From Anaerolineaceae bacterium (lineage in GTDB: Bacteria; Chloroflexota; Anaerolineae; Aggregatilineales; Phototrophicaceae), in the NCBI GenBank assembly GCA_016124855.1, contig WGMX01000044.1, positions 39,058 through 103,057 on the forward strand: a stretch of DNA of 64,000 nucleotides, given 5' to 3'. The notes beneath the pieces are model-generated. The model saw nothing but the letters and a program-made list of their open reading frames with translations. It had not been told where the DNA came from and searched no databases. Each line of letters starts with the position of its first letter. Positions within the stretch are counted from its first letter, which is position 1. Below, in pieces: positions 16,832-25,037 of the stretch. The position numbers and the translations under genes were made by a program.

Positions 16832-16858
16832 AGAAGTAAATGGAAGAGGAGAAATAGA

Positions 16859-17119
16859 ATGAATACTCAAGACAGATTGCAGGGCATCGGGGCATGGGCG
16901 CGTTCACGTACCGGACTCGTCACTATTGCGCTGCTGGCGATTGTCGGGTTCTTTTTAGTCGTTGAGCATTACGCACACATTTTTGGGCTGCTGCCTTTTG
17001 CCCTGCTGCTCCTATGCCCGCTGATGATGCTGTTTATGCACGGTGGACATGGTTCACATGACCACAATAACGGTCAACCCAACAATGATAAGCCTCATGT
17101 GCATGGAGGTGAGGAATGA
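16859..17119 (+). CDS. DUF2933 small membrane protein
   Basis: An 86-residue protein with two adjacent hydrophobic segments (LVTIALLAIVGFFLVVEHYA and ILGLLPFALLLL-like) and a His-rich tail (MHGGHGSHDHN). This is the DUF2933 pattern found in many copper and mercury resistance clusters. The His/Met tail is a plausible metal site. AGAGGAG precedes the ATG by 9 bases, and the gene overlaps the following methyltransferase gene by ATGA. Confidence 0.8.
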   Translation: MNTQDRLQGIGAWARSRTGLVTIALLAIVGFFLVVEHYAHIFGLLPFALLLLCPLMMLFMHGGHGSHDHNNGQPNNDKPHVHGGEE

Positions 17120-17775
17120 GTTCCGATTCGCCCTCATATGGTCTATGGTCTCTGGTCGTCATCAACGTGGCAGTGTTTATTATTTTTGCTTTCAGCTTCG
17201 CCCGACCACGTACATCGCGTGACTGGCGTTCGTTCGGTGCATTCGCCGCATTCATAGTGGCGCTGTTTGCAGAGATGTATGGTTTTCCGCTGACTATCTA
17301 TCTGTTGTCGGGTTGGCTGGGCAGCCGTTTTCCGGGCCTTGATCTGTTTTCGCATGACGCTGGGCATATCTGGTCAACCCTGTTAGGTTGGACGGGTGAT
17401 CCACATTTCAGTCCATTCCACCTATTGAGTTACCTGCTGATTGGTGGAGGCTTTATTTTGTTATCGGCGGCTTGGGATGTGCTGTATAAGGCTCAACGTG
17501 ATCGCCGTTTGGCAATCTCTGGCGCTTACGCCTCCATCCGTCATCCGCAGTATGTTGGATTCGGACTAATTATGTTGGGCTTTTTGTTCCAATGGCCCAC
17601 CTTACTGACAGCGTTGATGTTTCCTATTCTGATCACCATGTATGTACGGCTGGCGCGGCGTGAAGAGCGAGAAGCCCTTGCCGATTTTGGCAGCGCTTAC
17701 GCCGACTATGCTTCGACTACACCAGCTTTTTTCCCACATCTGTTGGGAATACATCGCACAGCAGGTGAGCATTAG
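17116..17775 (+). CDS. Isoprenylcysteine carboxylmethyltransferase-family membrane protein
   Basis: A 219-residue integral membrane protein with about five helices and the ICMT/PEMT C-terminal signature: SGAYASIRHPQYVGFGLIML (RHPQY) and then an RREEREALADFGSAYADY segment that binds SAM. Members of this family regularly follow DUF2933 genes in metal-resistance loci, but their substrate there is unknown. It is translationally coupled to the DUF2933 gene and under the same copper-box promoter. Confidence 0.8.
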   Translation: MSSDSPSYGLWSLVVINVAVFIIFAFSFARPRTSRDWRSFGAFAAFIVALFAEMYGFPLTIYLLSGWLGSRFPGLDLFSHDAGHIWSTLLGWTGDPHFSPFHLLSYLLIGGGFILLSAAWDVLYKAQRDRRLAISGAYASIRHPQYVGFGLIMLGFLFQWPTLLTALMFPILITMYVRLARREEREALADFGSAYADYASTTPAFFPHLLGIHRTAGEH

Positions 17776-17818
17776 GGCTTGGAGAGACCGAAAAATTCGG
17801 TAGGTTACGGAGTTGAAT

Positions 17819-18439
17819 ATGTTATCGAGAATCAGCAATATGGTGTCATCGCATGAGTTAGCCACATCGGGCTTGATGCCATTTTCGACCAATCTCGGCA
17901 AAGAATCTACATGTCCGCTGCCGCCTACGATCATTAACCCCGACCCCAATATCCTACCAGACGGTACTCTCCCGTATCTCAATTTGATTGTTGAGGATAC
18001 GCCAGATTTTACAAAATCTGAGCATTTTGTCCTCGTTGCTCCGTTCCCGACACTAACTGAATTCGAGGAAGGAGCAGAATCACCAAGAAATCCTAATGCG
18101 CTTCGAGGAAATATTGTGTCGTCAATATTAATCGGGAGCGTTGTGGACGATCCAGAAATGCCCGATAAATCGATTGAGTCCGATGACGACTACCGTCATT
18201 GGTCTGCTAAATCACAGCCCTTTGCACCTGCAGATGTGTTGTTACAATATCTCCAAGATGGCTGGAAAATAAATAACCGCGTTGTTGTTGAAGTGTTTCC
18301 GTGTCTGAGCCGACAATGCGTGGAACTCTATTGTTTTATGCTACTCCGCGACAAGGAGTATGTCACTATTCCTGTTGTAGCTAATCCTGTAATTTTGCGT
18401 CTGACACGAGAATTCAGTTTGACTCTTATACGGGTCTAG
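17819..18439 (+). CDS. Hypothetical protein of unknown family
   Basis: A 206-residue soluble protein with no signal peptide, membrane helix or recognised motif. It has a Pro/Asp-rich stretch (PPTIINPDPNILPDGTLPYL), an acidic middle (SIESDDDYRHW), and a few scattered Cys (CLSRQC). GGAG at 17,809-17,812 leaves 6 bases to the ATG at 17,819, favoured over the TTG at 17,813. It follows the ICMT-like gene by 43 bases and precedes the CFA-synthase-like gene by 24, so it is probably in the same copper-induced operon. Confidence 0.55.
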   Translation: MLSRISNMVSSHELATSGLMPFSTNLGKESTCPLPPTIINPDPNILPDGTLPYLNLIVEDTPDFTKSEHFVLVAPFPTLTEFEEGAESPRNPNALRGNIVSSILIGSVVDDPEMPDKSIESDDDYRHWSAKSQPFAPADVLLQYLQDGWKINNRVVVEVFPCLSRQCVELYCFMLLRDKEYVTIPVVANPVILRLTREFSLTLIRV

Positions 18440-18463
18440 GATAAATGGGAGAAAGACGAGCCA

Positions 18464-19375
18464 ATGTTGAGCGCCGTTTTTGCTCTTGAGGGAGATTGTG
18501 GTATGTTCCAGAAGTTTTCTCCTACACTTCTTGACTTGAGAAGTTTAGCTTGGCTCAATGATTATTTTCAGGTTGCATTTGATGAAACCAATCCAGATTC
18601 GATTTGGGAAGCTGAATTTGAACCGATTTGCCGCAAACTAAATCTTATAAGAGACCAAAAACTATTGGACATCGGCGGCGAGCTGCTGATTTATGCTGCC
18701 AGAAAGCACGGCTCAAAAGTTGTTGGTCTTACGCTCGACAGGCTGCTACACCTGAAGCTCAATCAGTTCATTGCTGCTTCGGGGCTACTGGGTAGCGCTG
18801 TGAAATTCATGGATTATCGTAACCTCGTGAGCGTGAAATTTGATAAAGCGGTACACCTTAACCCATTTACGACTGTCCAACAGAAAGAAATGCTGAATCT
18901 GTTTGGAACCGTCTTTAACTTGCTTCGTCCCGGTGGTCTGTTTCTGACCCAATGCATTGCAACGGTTCCACCGACCGTGTCGGCTTCAGTTCAGCAACAG
19001 ACTTGGTTAGCGCGGTCTATTGGTTCTATCCTCCATCCCTCCACACGAAACGATTTTTTGCCATTTAGCGAGGTTGAATTGATCGCCAACCAGATTGGTT
19101 TTGAAATTCATCTTGTCGAGAACCAAAGCGAAACCTACCGAATTCGTTTACGGTATTGGCAGACCTATTTACAGGCGAATCAAGATAGCGTCGTGAGCAA
19201 TACGAGTGATGCAATATTCCACGCTGGGACTGCTAGTCTATCTATTCTGCTGGATCGCATTGAATCGGGCCATATCGGTGTGTACCAATGCGTACTGTCC
19301 AAACCTACCAATGGCCGCAAACATGTGTCGCTTCCAGATTCGCAACGCTGCTGCGGGATACCTAACTCAGAGTAA
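18464..19375 (+). CDS. Cyclopropane-fatty-acyl-phospholipid synthase-like methyltransferase
   Basis: A 303-residue protein with the CFA-synthase layout: LAWLNDYFQVAFDETNPDSIWEAEF-like entry, a SAM-binding region at LLDIGGELLIYAARKHGSKVVGLTL, and an LLRPGGLFLTQCI strand. Motif I is degenerate: GGELLIY where active enzymes have GCGWG, so SAM binding may be altered. A start at 18,503 (MFQKFSP) is also possible. It is the last gene before a 438-base gap and probably belongs to the DUF2933-ICMT operon. Confidence 0.6.
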   Translation: MLSAVFALEGDCGMFQKFSPTLLDLRSLAWLNDYFQVAFDETNPDSIWEAEFEPICRKLNLIRDQKLLDIGGELLIYAARKHGSKVVGLTLDRLLHLKLNQFIAASGLLGSAVKFMDYRNLVSVKFDKAVHLNPFTTVQQKEMLNLFGTVFNLLRPGGLFLTQCIATVPPTVSASVQQQTWLARSIGSILHPSTRNDFLPFSEVELIANQIGFEIHLVENQSETYRIRLRYWQTYLQANQDSVVSNTSDAIFHAGTASLSILLDRIESGHIGVYQCVLSKPTNGRKHVSLPDSQRCCGIPNSE

Positions 19376-19813
19376 GCTTATCATGCCACAGACAAAATCA
19401 TATATCCTTTGAGCTGTGGTTACACGCTCCTGGCGCCCTCAATCTAAAAATCGGGCCTGATTTGTACTGAAAACAGTCGCTCCAATTGAGCTTTGCCGTC
19501 GTTCTGCTGGTACAATTCACTATTGATACGGTGGCTTGGCAGCGTCACTTCAGCTTACCTGCCGCTGCCAATGAGAGCAGCCCCAGATACCACACCCATT
19601 TTGCGATTCATCTTCCCTTCAAACATCAATGCACGTATTGTCACAAGTATTATTTCGCGCTGTGCGCTATACGACGGGGTGGAAAGACGCGCCATTTAGC
19701 GGATACCCGGCGAGAGATTATCTCGTACACTACATATCAACTGATGGGATTAGCTTTTCGTTTCTCGGGCTACGACATACCCACCGGATTGAATGAATGA
19801 GGAGTAATGGATT
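19376..19813 (+). other. Intergenic region with a copper box
   Basis: No convincing gene. A 104-codon open frame at 19,486-19,800 has no ribosome-binding site, no family features and crosses the promoter region of the next gene. The only structured element is the copper box at 19,690-19,701 and a nearby GAGAGATTATCTC palindrome. Confidence 0.6.
19690..19701 (+). promoter_or_regulatory. Copper box upstream of the CPD-type ATPase
   Basis: CGCCATTTAGCG lies 113 bases before the ATG at 19,814. A weak TTAGCT or TAGCTT lies at offset 50-51, but the CAGCG box is absent at offset 21. The palindrome is good; the promoter part is uncertain. Confidence 0.45.
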
Positions 19814-22264
19814 ATGAAGGAAGTTGTGCTTGAAGCTGGAGGGTTGTTGCGTGGCAGTTCCGCTCCGGCATTGCAAACCTTTTTGCAGCGCCAGACAGGT
19901 ATTCACCACGTTGAAGCGAATACGATGAGTGATACGGTCACGGTTGGTTACGATGAGCATACGATTTCAGAAAATAAAATTCGTATGTTGATTGAGGAGT
20001 GCGGTTATCACTGCCGCGGTGAGGTCGTTCCCCGCCACCTCGTAGGGATTGAGGCGACCGAAAAGGCGAACCACGCTGCGCATTTACCCCATGATGAACA
20101 CGCAGGACATGCGATGGGCACGCAAAAGCTAGGAGAACATGCTGGACACGCAATGCCAAATGAGCCATCAGTTTCGGATGAAATGGCACAAATGGGTCAC
20201 GGGTCAGGCATGGATATGCAGGCAATGGTGCGGGATATGCGTAACCGTTTCCTCGTTACCTTCCTACTGGCGATCCCGGTATTCGCATACTCGCCTTTGT
20301 TCACTGAGGTACTCAAAGTTCGGCTGCCCGTACCTTTCGGAATTCCGAATGAAATTTTCCTTTTTATCCTCTCAACGCCAGCCGTCCTCTGGGGCGGGCA
20401 GATGTTCTTCGTAGGGGCATATCGCGCACTGAAGCATCGCACGTTGGATATGTCAGTGCTAGTTGCACTTTCAGTGGGTGCAGGCTATCTGTTCAGCGTG
20501 GCTGCAACTTTCCTCTTTAAAGGGGAAGTGTTCTATGAGGCATCAGTGGTGCTGCTCTCCTTCGTCCTATTTGGTCATTGGATGGAAATGCGCGCTCGTG
20601 CCGGGGCATCGGACGCTATTCGCGCGTTACTTGACCTTGCACCTCCCAAAGCCACCATCATCCGCAACGGTCAGCCAGTTGAAGTGCCGACATCCGAAGT
20701 TGTGGTTGACGACATCGTTCTCATACGTCCCGGTGACAAAATTCCGGTGGATGGCGCCGTGACAGAAGGTGAATCCAGTGTGGATGAGTCCATGATTACG
20801 GGTGAAAGCGTCCCAGTTAAGAAACAGGTTGGCGATAAGGTCATCGGCGCAACCATCAACAAGATTGGAACCTTCCGTTTCCGGGCAACCAAAGTTGGTG
20901 CGGATACAGCATTGGCGCAGATTGTCAAACTGGTACAGGTTGCGCAGAATTCCAAAGCCCCCGCACAGCGCTTGGCGGATCGCGCATCGCAATGGCTGGT
21001 GGCAGCCGCCGTCATTTTTGGTTTATTAACTTTCGCTGGATGGTATTGGCTTGCAGGCGAAAGCTTCGTTTTTGCCCTGACACTTGCAATTACCGTGGTA
21101 ATTGTCGCCTGCCCAGATGCACTAGGTCTGGCTACACCGACGGCTATTATGGTCGCAACTGGCTTGGGTGCACTAAACGGTATCCTTTACAAGAACGCAA
21201 CCGCTCTGGAAGAGGCCAGTAAAATACAGGTCATTGTTTTCGATAAAACTGGCACACTTACAGTCGGTCAACCGCGCGTGGTTGAAGTGGTGACGACGGG
21301 TAATTCGGTTTCAGAAACCGATCTCATCCGGTGGGTGGCAGCCGCCGAACAGTCGAGTGAACACCCTTTGGCACAGGCGGTTGTGGACTACGCCCGTGAT
21401 CGCCAGTTGGTTATGCCCGGGTCATCTGAGTTCAAGGCAATTCCCGGTCATGGTCTTCAAGCGATGGTGGATGGGCACCGAGTTTTGATCGGCAATCGCA
21501 AGCTGATGCGCGAACAGCAAATTGCATCAGATGCGCTGGAAGAGAAAGCCTCTAACTTGGAAGGTGCTGGGCGAACGGTTGTGTATACAGCCGTAGATGG
21601 CAAACCAGCAGGAATATTCGCTATTGCCGATGCTATTCGTCCGACTTCCCGTTTAGCGGTTGAGGAGTTGCGGAAGCTCGGAATCGAGGTTGCCATGCTG
21701 AGCGGCGATAACCGCGCGACGGCGGAACGCATCGCTCGCGAAATTGGCATTGAGACCGTTTTCGCTGAAGTGCTGCCAGACCAGAAAGTGGACAAGGTGA
21801 AGGAACTTCAGAGCCAAGGCAAACGGGTGGCAATGGTCGGCGACGGCATTAACGATGCACCCGCTTTGGCTCAGGCGGATGTCGGCATCGCCATTGGAGC
21901 GGGCAGTGATGTAGCTATGGAAACGGCTGACGTAGTGTTAATGAAAAGCGACCCATTTGATGTCATTGGTGCTATCGCCTTGAGCCGCGCCACTGTCCGC
22001 AAGATGCGCCAGAACCTTTTCTGGGCGGTCGGTTACAACACTATAGCGTTTCCCATCGCAGCCGGATTGTTCTATCCTTGGTTCGGACTACTGCTGCGCC
22101 CAGAGATCGCCGCGTTGTCGATGGCGGGCAGCTCACTGTTGGTAGCAATTAATGCCTTACTGCTTAAACGCACCAAACTACCCGGCATTCGTTCGACCCG
22201 ACCCGGCGAACAACCGGCAGTGGTAGTTGAGCCTACTCAGCCAATAGCACCGATGGCAAAGTAA
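19814..22264 (+). CDS. copB: P1B-type copper ATPase (CopB-like) with CPD ion motif
   Basis: An 816-residue P-type ATPase. An N-terminal HMA-like fold lacks the Cys pair, and a His-rich linker (DEHAGHAMG, EHAGHAMPN, MGHGSGMDM; residues about 90-138) follows, typical of CopB proteins. The ion-pathway motif reads CPD (Cys433-Pro-Asp435 in VACPDALGLATP) instead of CPH or CPC; Asp is GAT and His would be CAT. Asp477 (DKTGTLTVG) is the phosphorylation site; SEHPLA and GDGINDAPALAQAD are intact. ATG is preceded by GAGGAG. It should export copper, but the Asp may alter ion preference. Confidence 0.85.
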   Translation: MKEVVLEAGGLLRGSSAPALQTFLQRQTGIHHVEANTMSDTVTVGYDEHTISENKIRMLIEECGYHCRGEVVPRHLVGIEATEKANHAAHLPHDEHAGHAMGTQKLGEHAGHAMPNEPSVSDEMAQMGHGSGMDMQAMVRDMRNRFLVTFLLAIPVFAYSPLFTEVLKVRLPVPFGIPNEIFLFILSTPAVLWGGQMFFVGAYRALKHRTLDMSVLVALSVGAGYLFSVAATFLFKGEVFYEASVVLLSFVLFGHWMEMRARAGASDAIRALLDLAPPKATIIRNGQPVEVPTSEVVVDDIVLIRPGDKIPVDGAVTEGESSVDESMITGESVPVKKQVGDKVIGATINKIGTFRFRATKVGADTALAQIVKLVQVAQNSKAPAQRLADRASQWLVAAAVIFGLLTFAGWYWLAGESFVFALTLAITVVIVACPDALGLATPTAIMVATGLGALNGILYKNATALEEASKIQVIVFDKTGTLTVGQPRVVEVVTTGNSVSETDLIRWVAAAEQSSEHPLAQAVVDYARDRQLVMPGSSEFKAIPGHGLQAMVDGHRVLIGNRKLMREQQIASDALEEKASNLEGAGRTVVYTAVDGKPAGIFAIADAIRPTSRLAVEELRKLGIEVAMLSGDNRATAERIAREIGIETVFAEVLPDQKVDKVKELQSQGKRVAMVGDGINDAPALAQADVGIAIGAGSDVAMETADVVLMKSDPFDVIGAIALSRATVRKMRQNLFWAVGYNTIAFPIAAGLFYPWFGLLLRPEIAALSMAGSSLLVAINALLLKRTKLPGIRSTRPGEQPAVVVEPTQPIAPMAK

Positions 22265-22295
22265 TCATCCCCTCTGCCACGTGTGTCGATAACTG

Positions 22296-22340
22296 TTCCG
22301 GTTGGCAAATTGAGTGACCACTTCCTACCACCAGCCGGAA
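22296..22340 (+). terminator. Inverted repeat after the CPD-type ATPase
   Basis: TTCCGGTTGG and CCAGCCGGAA pair (one G-T wobble) around a 25-base loop, followed by TCAAAAAATC. It is a plausible but loose terminator for the ATPase gene. Confidence 0.4.
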
Positions 22341-22405
22341 CTGATCGTCAAAAAATCATCTTTGCAGCATTACAGACGAAATAAATAGAGAATGGGTCGC
22401 ACTGT

Positions 22406-23332
22406 ATGTCCTTTAAGAGATTGGCGGCAATCAACGGCCAGAATAAGGTCAGTACCGATTTGCTGACTACAGTTCTGGTGATGTTCTTGTGGGCGCTGTG
22501 TTTTCCACTTATCTCCATTGGCTTAACCACTGTGCCGCCCATGTATTTTGCGACTTTGCGTGCTTTTGTGGCAGGTACAAGTTTGGTGGCGTTAGCCTTC
22601 ATATTGCACCGTCCATTTCCGTGTAATGGGCGCGTCTGGTTGAAGTTGGTTGGTATTGGGCTAGGTACGACATCGCTAGGGTTTGGCGGCATGTTTTTGG
22701 CAGGCCGCATCGTCAGCCCTGGTATTGCTACGGTGCTTGCCAATTCCCAACCCTTGATTGCTGCGGTTCTGGCCTACTTTGTCCTCGGCGAACGACTTGA
22801 CCCACCGGTTCGAATCGGATTGTTGCTGGGATTTGCCGGGATTATCTTGACCGCTTTTGCCAGTTTGGGTTCTCAAAACACGACCAACCCCTTGCTTGGT
22901 CCCATTTATATACTTCTGGGAGCACTTGGTGTGGCAGTCGGCAATGTTTTGCTGAAGAGTTTGGTGGAGGAGATTGACCCGCTCGTGGCAGTTGGCTGTC
23001 AATTTTTGATAGGCGCTTTGCCACTCTTATTCTTGTCGCTCGCGTTTGAATCGCCTATAAAAATCGTTTGGAGTCTTCCTTTCATAGTGGACTTGTTGGT
23101 GCTTAGCCTGTTCGGTACGGCTTTGGCATTTGTCCTGTGGTTCTCCTTGATGCACCGCAACAAACTGACCCGCCTCAACACGTTTACATTTTTGACCCCG
23201 GTTTTTGGCCTTATGATTGGCGCAACCTTCTTTAATGAACGTCTGGGGTGGCTGGGAATTGGGGGTGTTTTACTCATCTTGAGTGGCATTGCATGGCTGA
23301 GTTCGAGAGAAAGTCGCATTCCAGACAAATAA
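22406..23332 (+). CDS. EamA/DMT-superfamily transporter
   Basis: A 308-residue protein with ten predicted helices in two EamA repeats. The first starts near VLVMFLWALCFPLISIGL and contains ANSQPLIAAVLAYFVLGERL; the second contains a matching FLTPVFGLMIGATFFNERLGW segment. Members export amino acids, nucleotides or other metabolites; the substrate cannot be told from the sequence. Its stop codon touches the copper box of the next gene (23,332). No copper box precedes it. Confidence 0.85.
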   Translation: MSFKRLAAINGQNKVSTDLLTTVLVMFLWALCFPLISIGLTTVPPMYFATLRAFVAGTSLVALAFILHRPFPCNGRVWLKLVGIGLGTTSLGFGGMFLAGRIVSPGIATVLANSQPLIAAVLAYFVLGERLDPPVRIGLLLGFAGIILTAFASLGSQNTTNPLLGPIYILLGALGVAVGNVLLKSLVEEIDPLVAVGCQFLIGALPLLFLSLAFESPIKIVWSLPFIVDLLVLSLFGTALAFVLWFSLMHRNKLTRLNTFTFLTPVFGLMIGATFFNERLGWLGIGGVLLILSGIAWLSSRESRIPDK

Positions 23333-23397
23333 GCTATTTGGCGTATCCATCACTAAGCTATACAGCGCTTTAGGTTTCCTCCCAACTGTTCTAAGCT
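23332..23397 (+). promoter_or_regulatory. Copper-box promoter for the DoxX-HMA-ligase operon
   Basis: AGCTATTTGGCG (23,332-23,343) is followed by CAGCGCT at offset 21 (23,363) and TAAGCT at 23,392-23,397. The block GCTATACAGCGCTTTA closely resembles GCTATTCAGCGCTTAT at the 9,062 site. The left arm of the palindrome is poor. Confidence 0.58.
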
Positions 23398-23442
23398 AAT
23401 GAATAGAGTAACAAGTAGGTAGAAGTGATGAAAGGGGAAATA

Positions 23443-24006
23443 ATGATGGCACAGCAACCAATGGTCGAAAGATCTATCATTCCAACAACCCTAGCATCTT
23501 GGCGGTTAACAGGGATCGGACTCCTGCGTATTGTATTCGGGATCATTTGGGCAGTTGATGCTTGGTTCAAATGGCAGCCGGGTTTCATCAATAACTTCAT
23601 GAACTATCTCAATGATAGCGCCAGCGGTCAGCCGCCTGCTGTCCAGTCATGGATCAACTTTTGGATGAATACTATCCATGTGAATCCGCAGCCTTTCGCC
23701 TATCTGGTGGCAATTGGGGAAACTGCCATCGCTATTGGACTCATTTTCGGTATTTTCAGTAATCTGACTAATATTCTCGGTATCTTGTTATCACTAGTGA
23801 TTTGGTCTACTGCTGAAGGCTTCGGTGGACCATATGAGGCAGGTTCTACAGACATCGGTTCAGCAATCATTTATGTGCTGGTTTTCGTTGGATTATTTCT
23901 GTCATCAGCAGGTCTATATCTTGGACTCGACAAATATCTCACTCACTGGTTAGGTCGCTTGGGTTTTCTAGCATCAGGCCGTTTGGGAATAACCGATAGA
24001 AACTAG
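23443..24006 (+). CDS. DoxX/DoxD-family membrane protein
   Basis: A 187-residue protein with about four helices. RLTGIGLLRIVFGIIWAVDA opens the DoxX/TQO-small-subunit fold; GETAIAIGLIFGIFSNLTNILG and the SAIIYVLVFVGLFLS helix follow. DoxD is the quinone-facing subunit of thiosulfate:quinone oxidoreductase, but most DoxX proteins have unknown roles in envelope redox balance. GGGG at 23,434-23,437 supports a start at 23,443 or 23,446; GTG 23,425 is possible. It is first in a copper-box-controlled operon. Confidence 0.75.
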   Translation: MMAQQPMVERSIIPTTLASWRLTGIGLLRIVFGIIWAVDAWFKWQPGFINNFMNYLNDSASGQPPAVQSWINFWMNTIHVNPQPFAYLVAIGETAIAIGLIFGIFSNLTNILGILLSLVIWSTAEGFGGPYEAGSTDIGSAIIYVLVFVGLFLSSAGLYLGLDKYLTHWLGRLGFLASGRLGITDRN

Positions 24007-24044
24007 GACAAAATCCGCACACTGAGAAGCAGGAGTGGAACATC

Positions 24045-24296
24045 ATGCAAACCATTAAGCGTTTTTTACCCGGTCTGGATACGATGGGACTGACCTTGGC
24101 TATGTGGATGTGTACCATGCCCCTTATCGCTTTCGTCATTGTGCCACTGTTTGGAGCACAGGTAGCGATAAGCGTTGCCATAGGGCTATTGATCCTCATG
24201 CTCGCATTCTGTTGGTTAAGTTGCATACCAAAGGTTATTGCGGAGTATAGAGGAAAGCGTACCCCGTCAGATGATTTTTCTGGGAAACAACAATAA
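24045..24296 (+). CDS. Small membrane protein, two helices
   Basis: An 83-residue protein with two hydrophobic segments (MGLTLAMWMCTMPLIAFVIV and VAIGLLILMLAFCWLSCI) and a basic C-terminal tail. GCAGGAG precedes the ATG by 8 bases. It contains three Cys and several Met within or near the helices. I do not recognise the family. It sits between the DoxX gene and the HMA pair and is likely cotranscribed. Confidence 0.6.
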   Translation: MQTIKRFLPGLDTMGLTLAMWMCTMPLIAFVIVPLFGAQVAISVAIGLLILMLAFCWLSCIPKVIAEYRGKRTPSDDFSGKQQ

Positions 24297-24371
24297 GGTA
24301 ATTCTAGTGCACAAAACTCGTGCTGAGTTCTCAATGTAGAGGCAGCAAGTAGTATGTGGGAGAGCGGCAAA

Positions 24372-24695
24372 ATGAGCGAGCATCCTCAACTCATCCAAAA
24401 AGTAGCTGATCGTGAGGCACTGCTCCAAGCAGATGCGATTTATTTGAGCATCTGGAATATGGACTGCCCCGATTGCGCGACTTGGTTACATAACGGTTTG
24501 ATACAACTGGAGAGTGTATTAGTGGTCGATGTCTTCTACAAACAGGGGGTTGGTATCATCGTTTATTCCTCTGCAATGACGACACCTAATGAACTCCTGA
24601 AAGTTGTACAAAAAATCGGTCAGGAGGCGTGTCATCACTATGGGGCCGAAATTATTGGGCATAGCTCGGCAAAACAAGCGCTTCGTATAGAGTAA
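24372..24695 (+). CDS. Divergent HMA-domain protein
   Basis: A 107-residue protein whose core follows the HMA pattern, with the metal loop NMDCPDCATWLHNGL replacing the usual GMTCxxC. The conserved Met of that loop is one residue displaced and an acidic pair flanks the Cys, which may change metal preference. The second half includes a CHHYG motif that could add ligands. The start at 24,372 is preferred over 24,354 because the extra six residues add nothing conserved. It precedes the HMA paralogue at 24,729. Confidence 0.7.
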   Translation: MSEHPQLIQKVADREALLQADAIYLSIWNMDCPDCATWLHNGLIQLESVLVVDVFYKQGVGIIVYSSAMTTPNELLKVVQKIGQEACHHYGAEIIGHSSAKQALRIE

Positions 24696-24728
24696 CAAAA
24701 GACAATTTGAAGGAAGATAACCATTATC

Positions 24729-25037
24729 ATGGATGACAAATGCCACGTAATCCTCTTCGACAAAGAGGTAGTCCTAGAAGAAACCGACCAAGTTCAAGCG
24801 ATCACCCTTCAGATCACAGGAATGGGGTGTATCCACTGTGCGAACCGCGTGCATAACAGCCTCGTTGACCATCTAGGAGTCGTCAAAGCAGAGGTCAGTC
24901 ACATGACTGGGGCAGCGGAAGTCATCTATATTTCGGCTAAAGTCGACGTGCCGCGTCTGATCAACATAGTTGCTGAAGCGGGCGATATCCGGCACACCTA
25001 CAAGGCTACGCTTTTCCAAGAAGGTGGTGCATCATGA
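24729..25037 (+). CDS. HMA-domain protein, paralogue of the 9,160 gene
   Basis: A 102-residue protein with the same plan as the gene at 9,160: leader MDDKCHVILFDKEVV, then an HMA domain with GMGCIHCANRVHNSL. GGAAG precedes the ATG by 12 bases. The stop overlaps the start of the ligase-like gene (ATGA at 25,034-25,037), so a copper chaperone and an adenylating enzyme are translated together, an unusual pairing. Confidence 0.8.
   Translation: MDDKCHVILFDKEVVLEETDQVQAITLQITGMGCIHCANRVHNSLVDHLGVVKAEVSHMTGAAEVIYISAKVDVPRLINIVAEAGDIRHTYKATLFQEGGAS

Noticed and set aside
19486..19800. 104-codon open frame before the CPD-type ATPase
   Set aside because: No ribosome-binding site or recognisable motif, and it spans the promoter region with the copper box.
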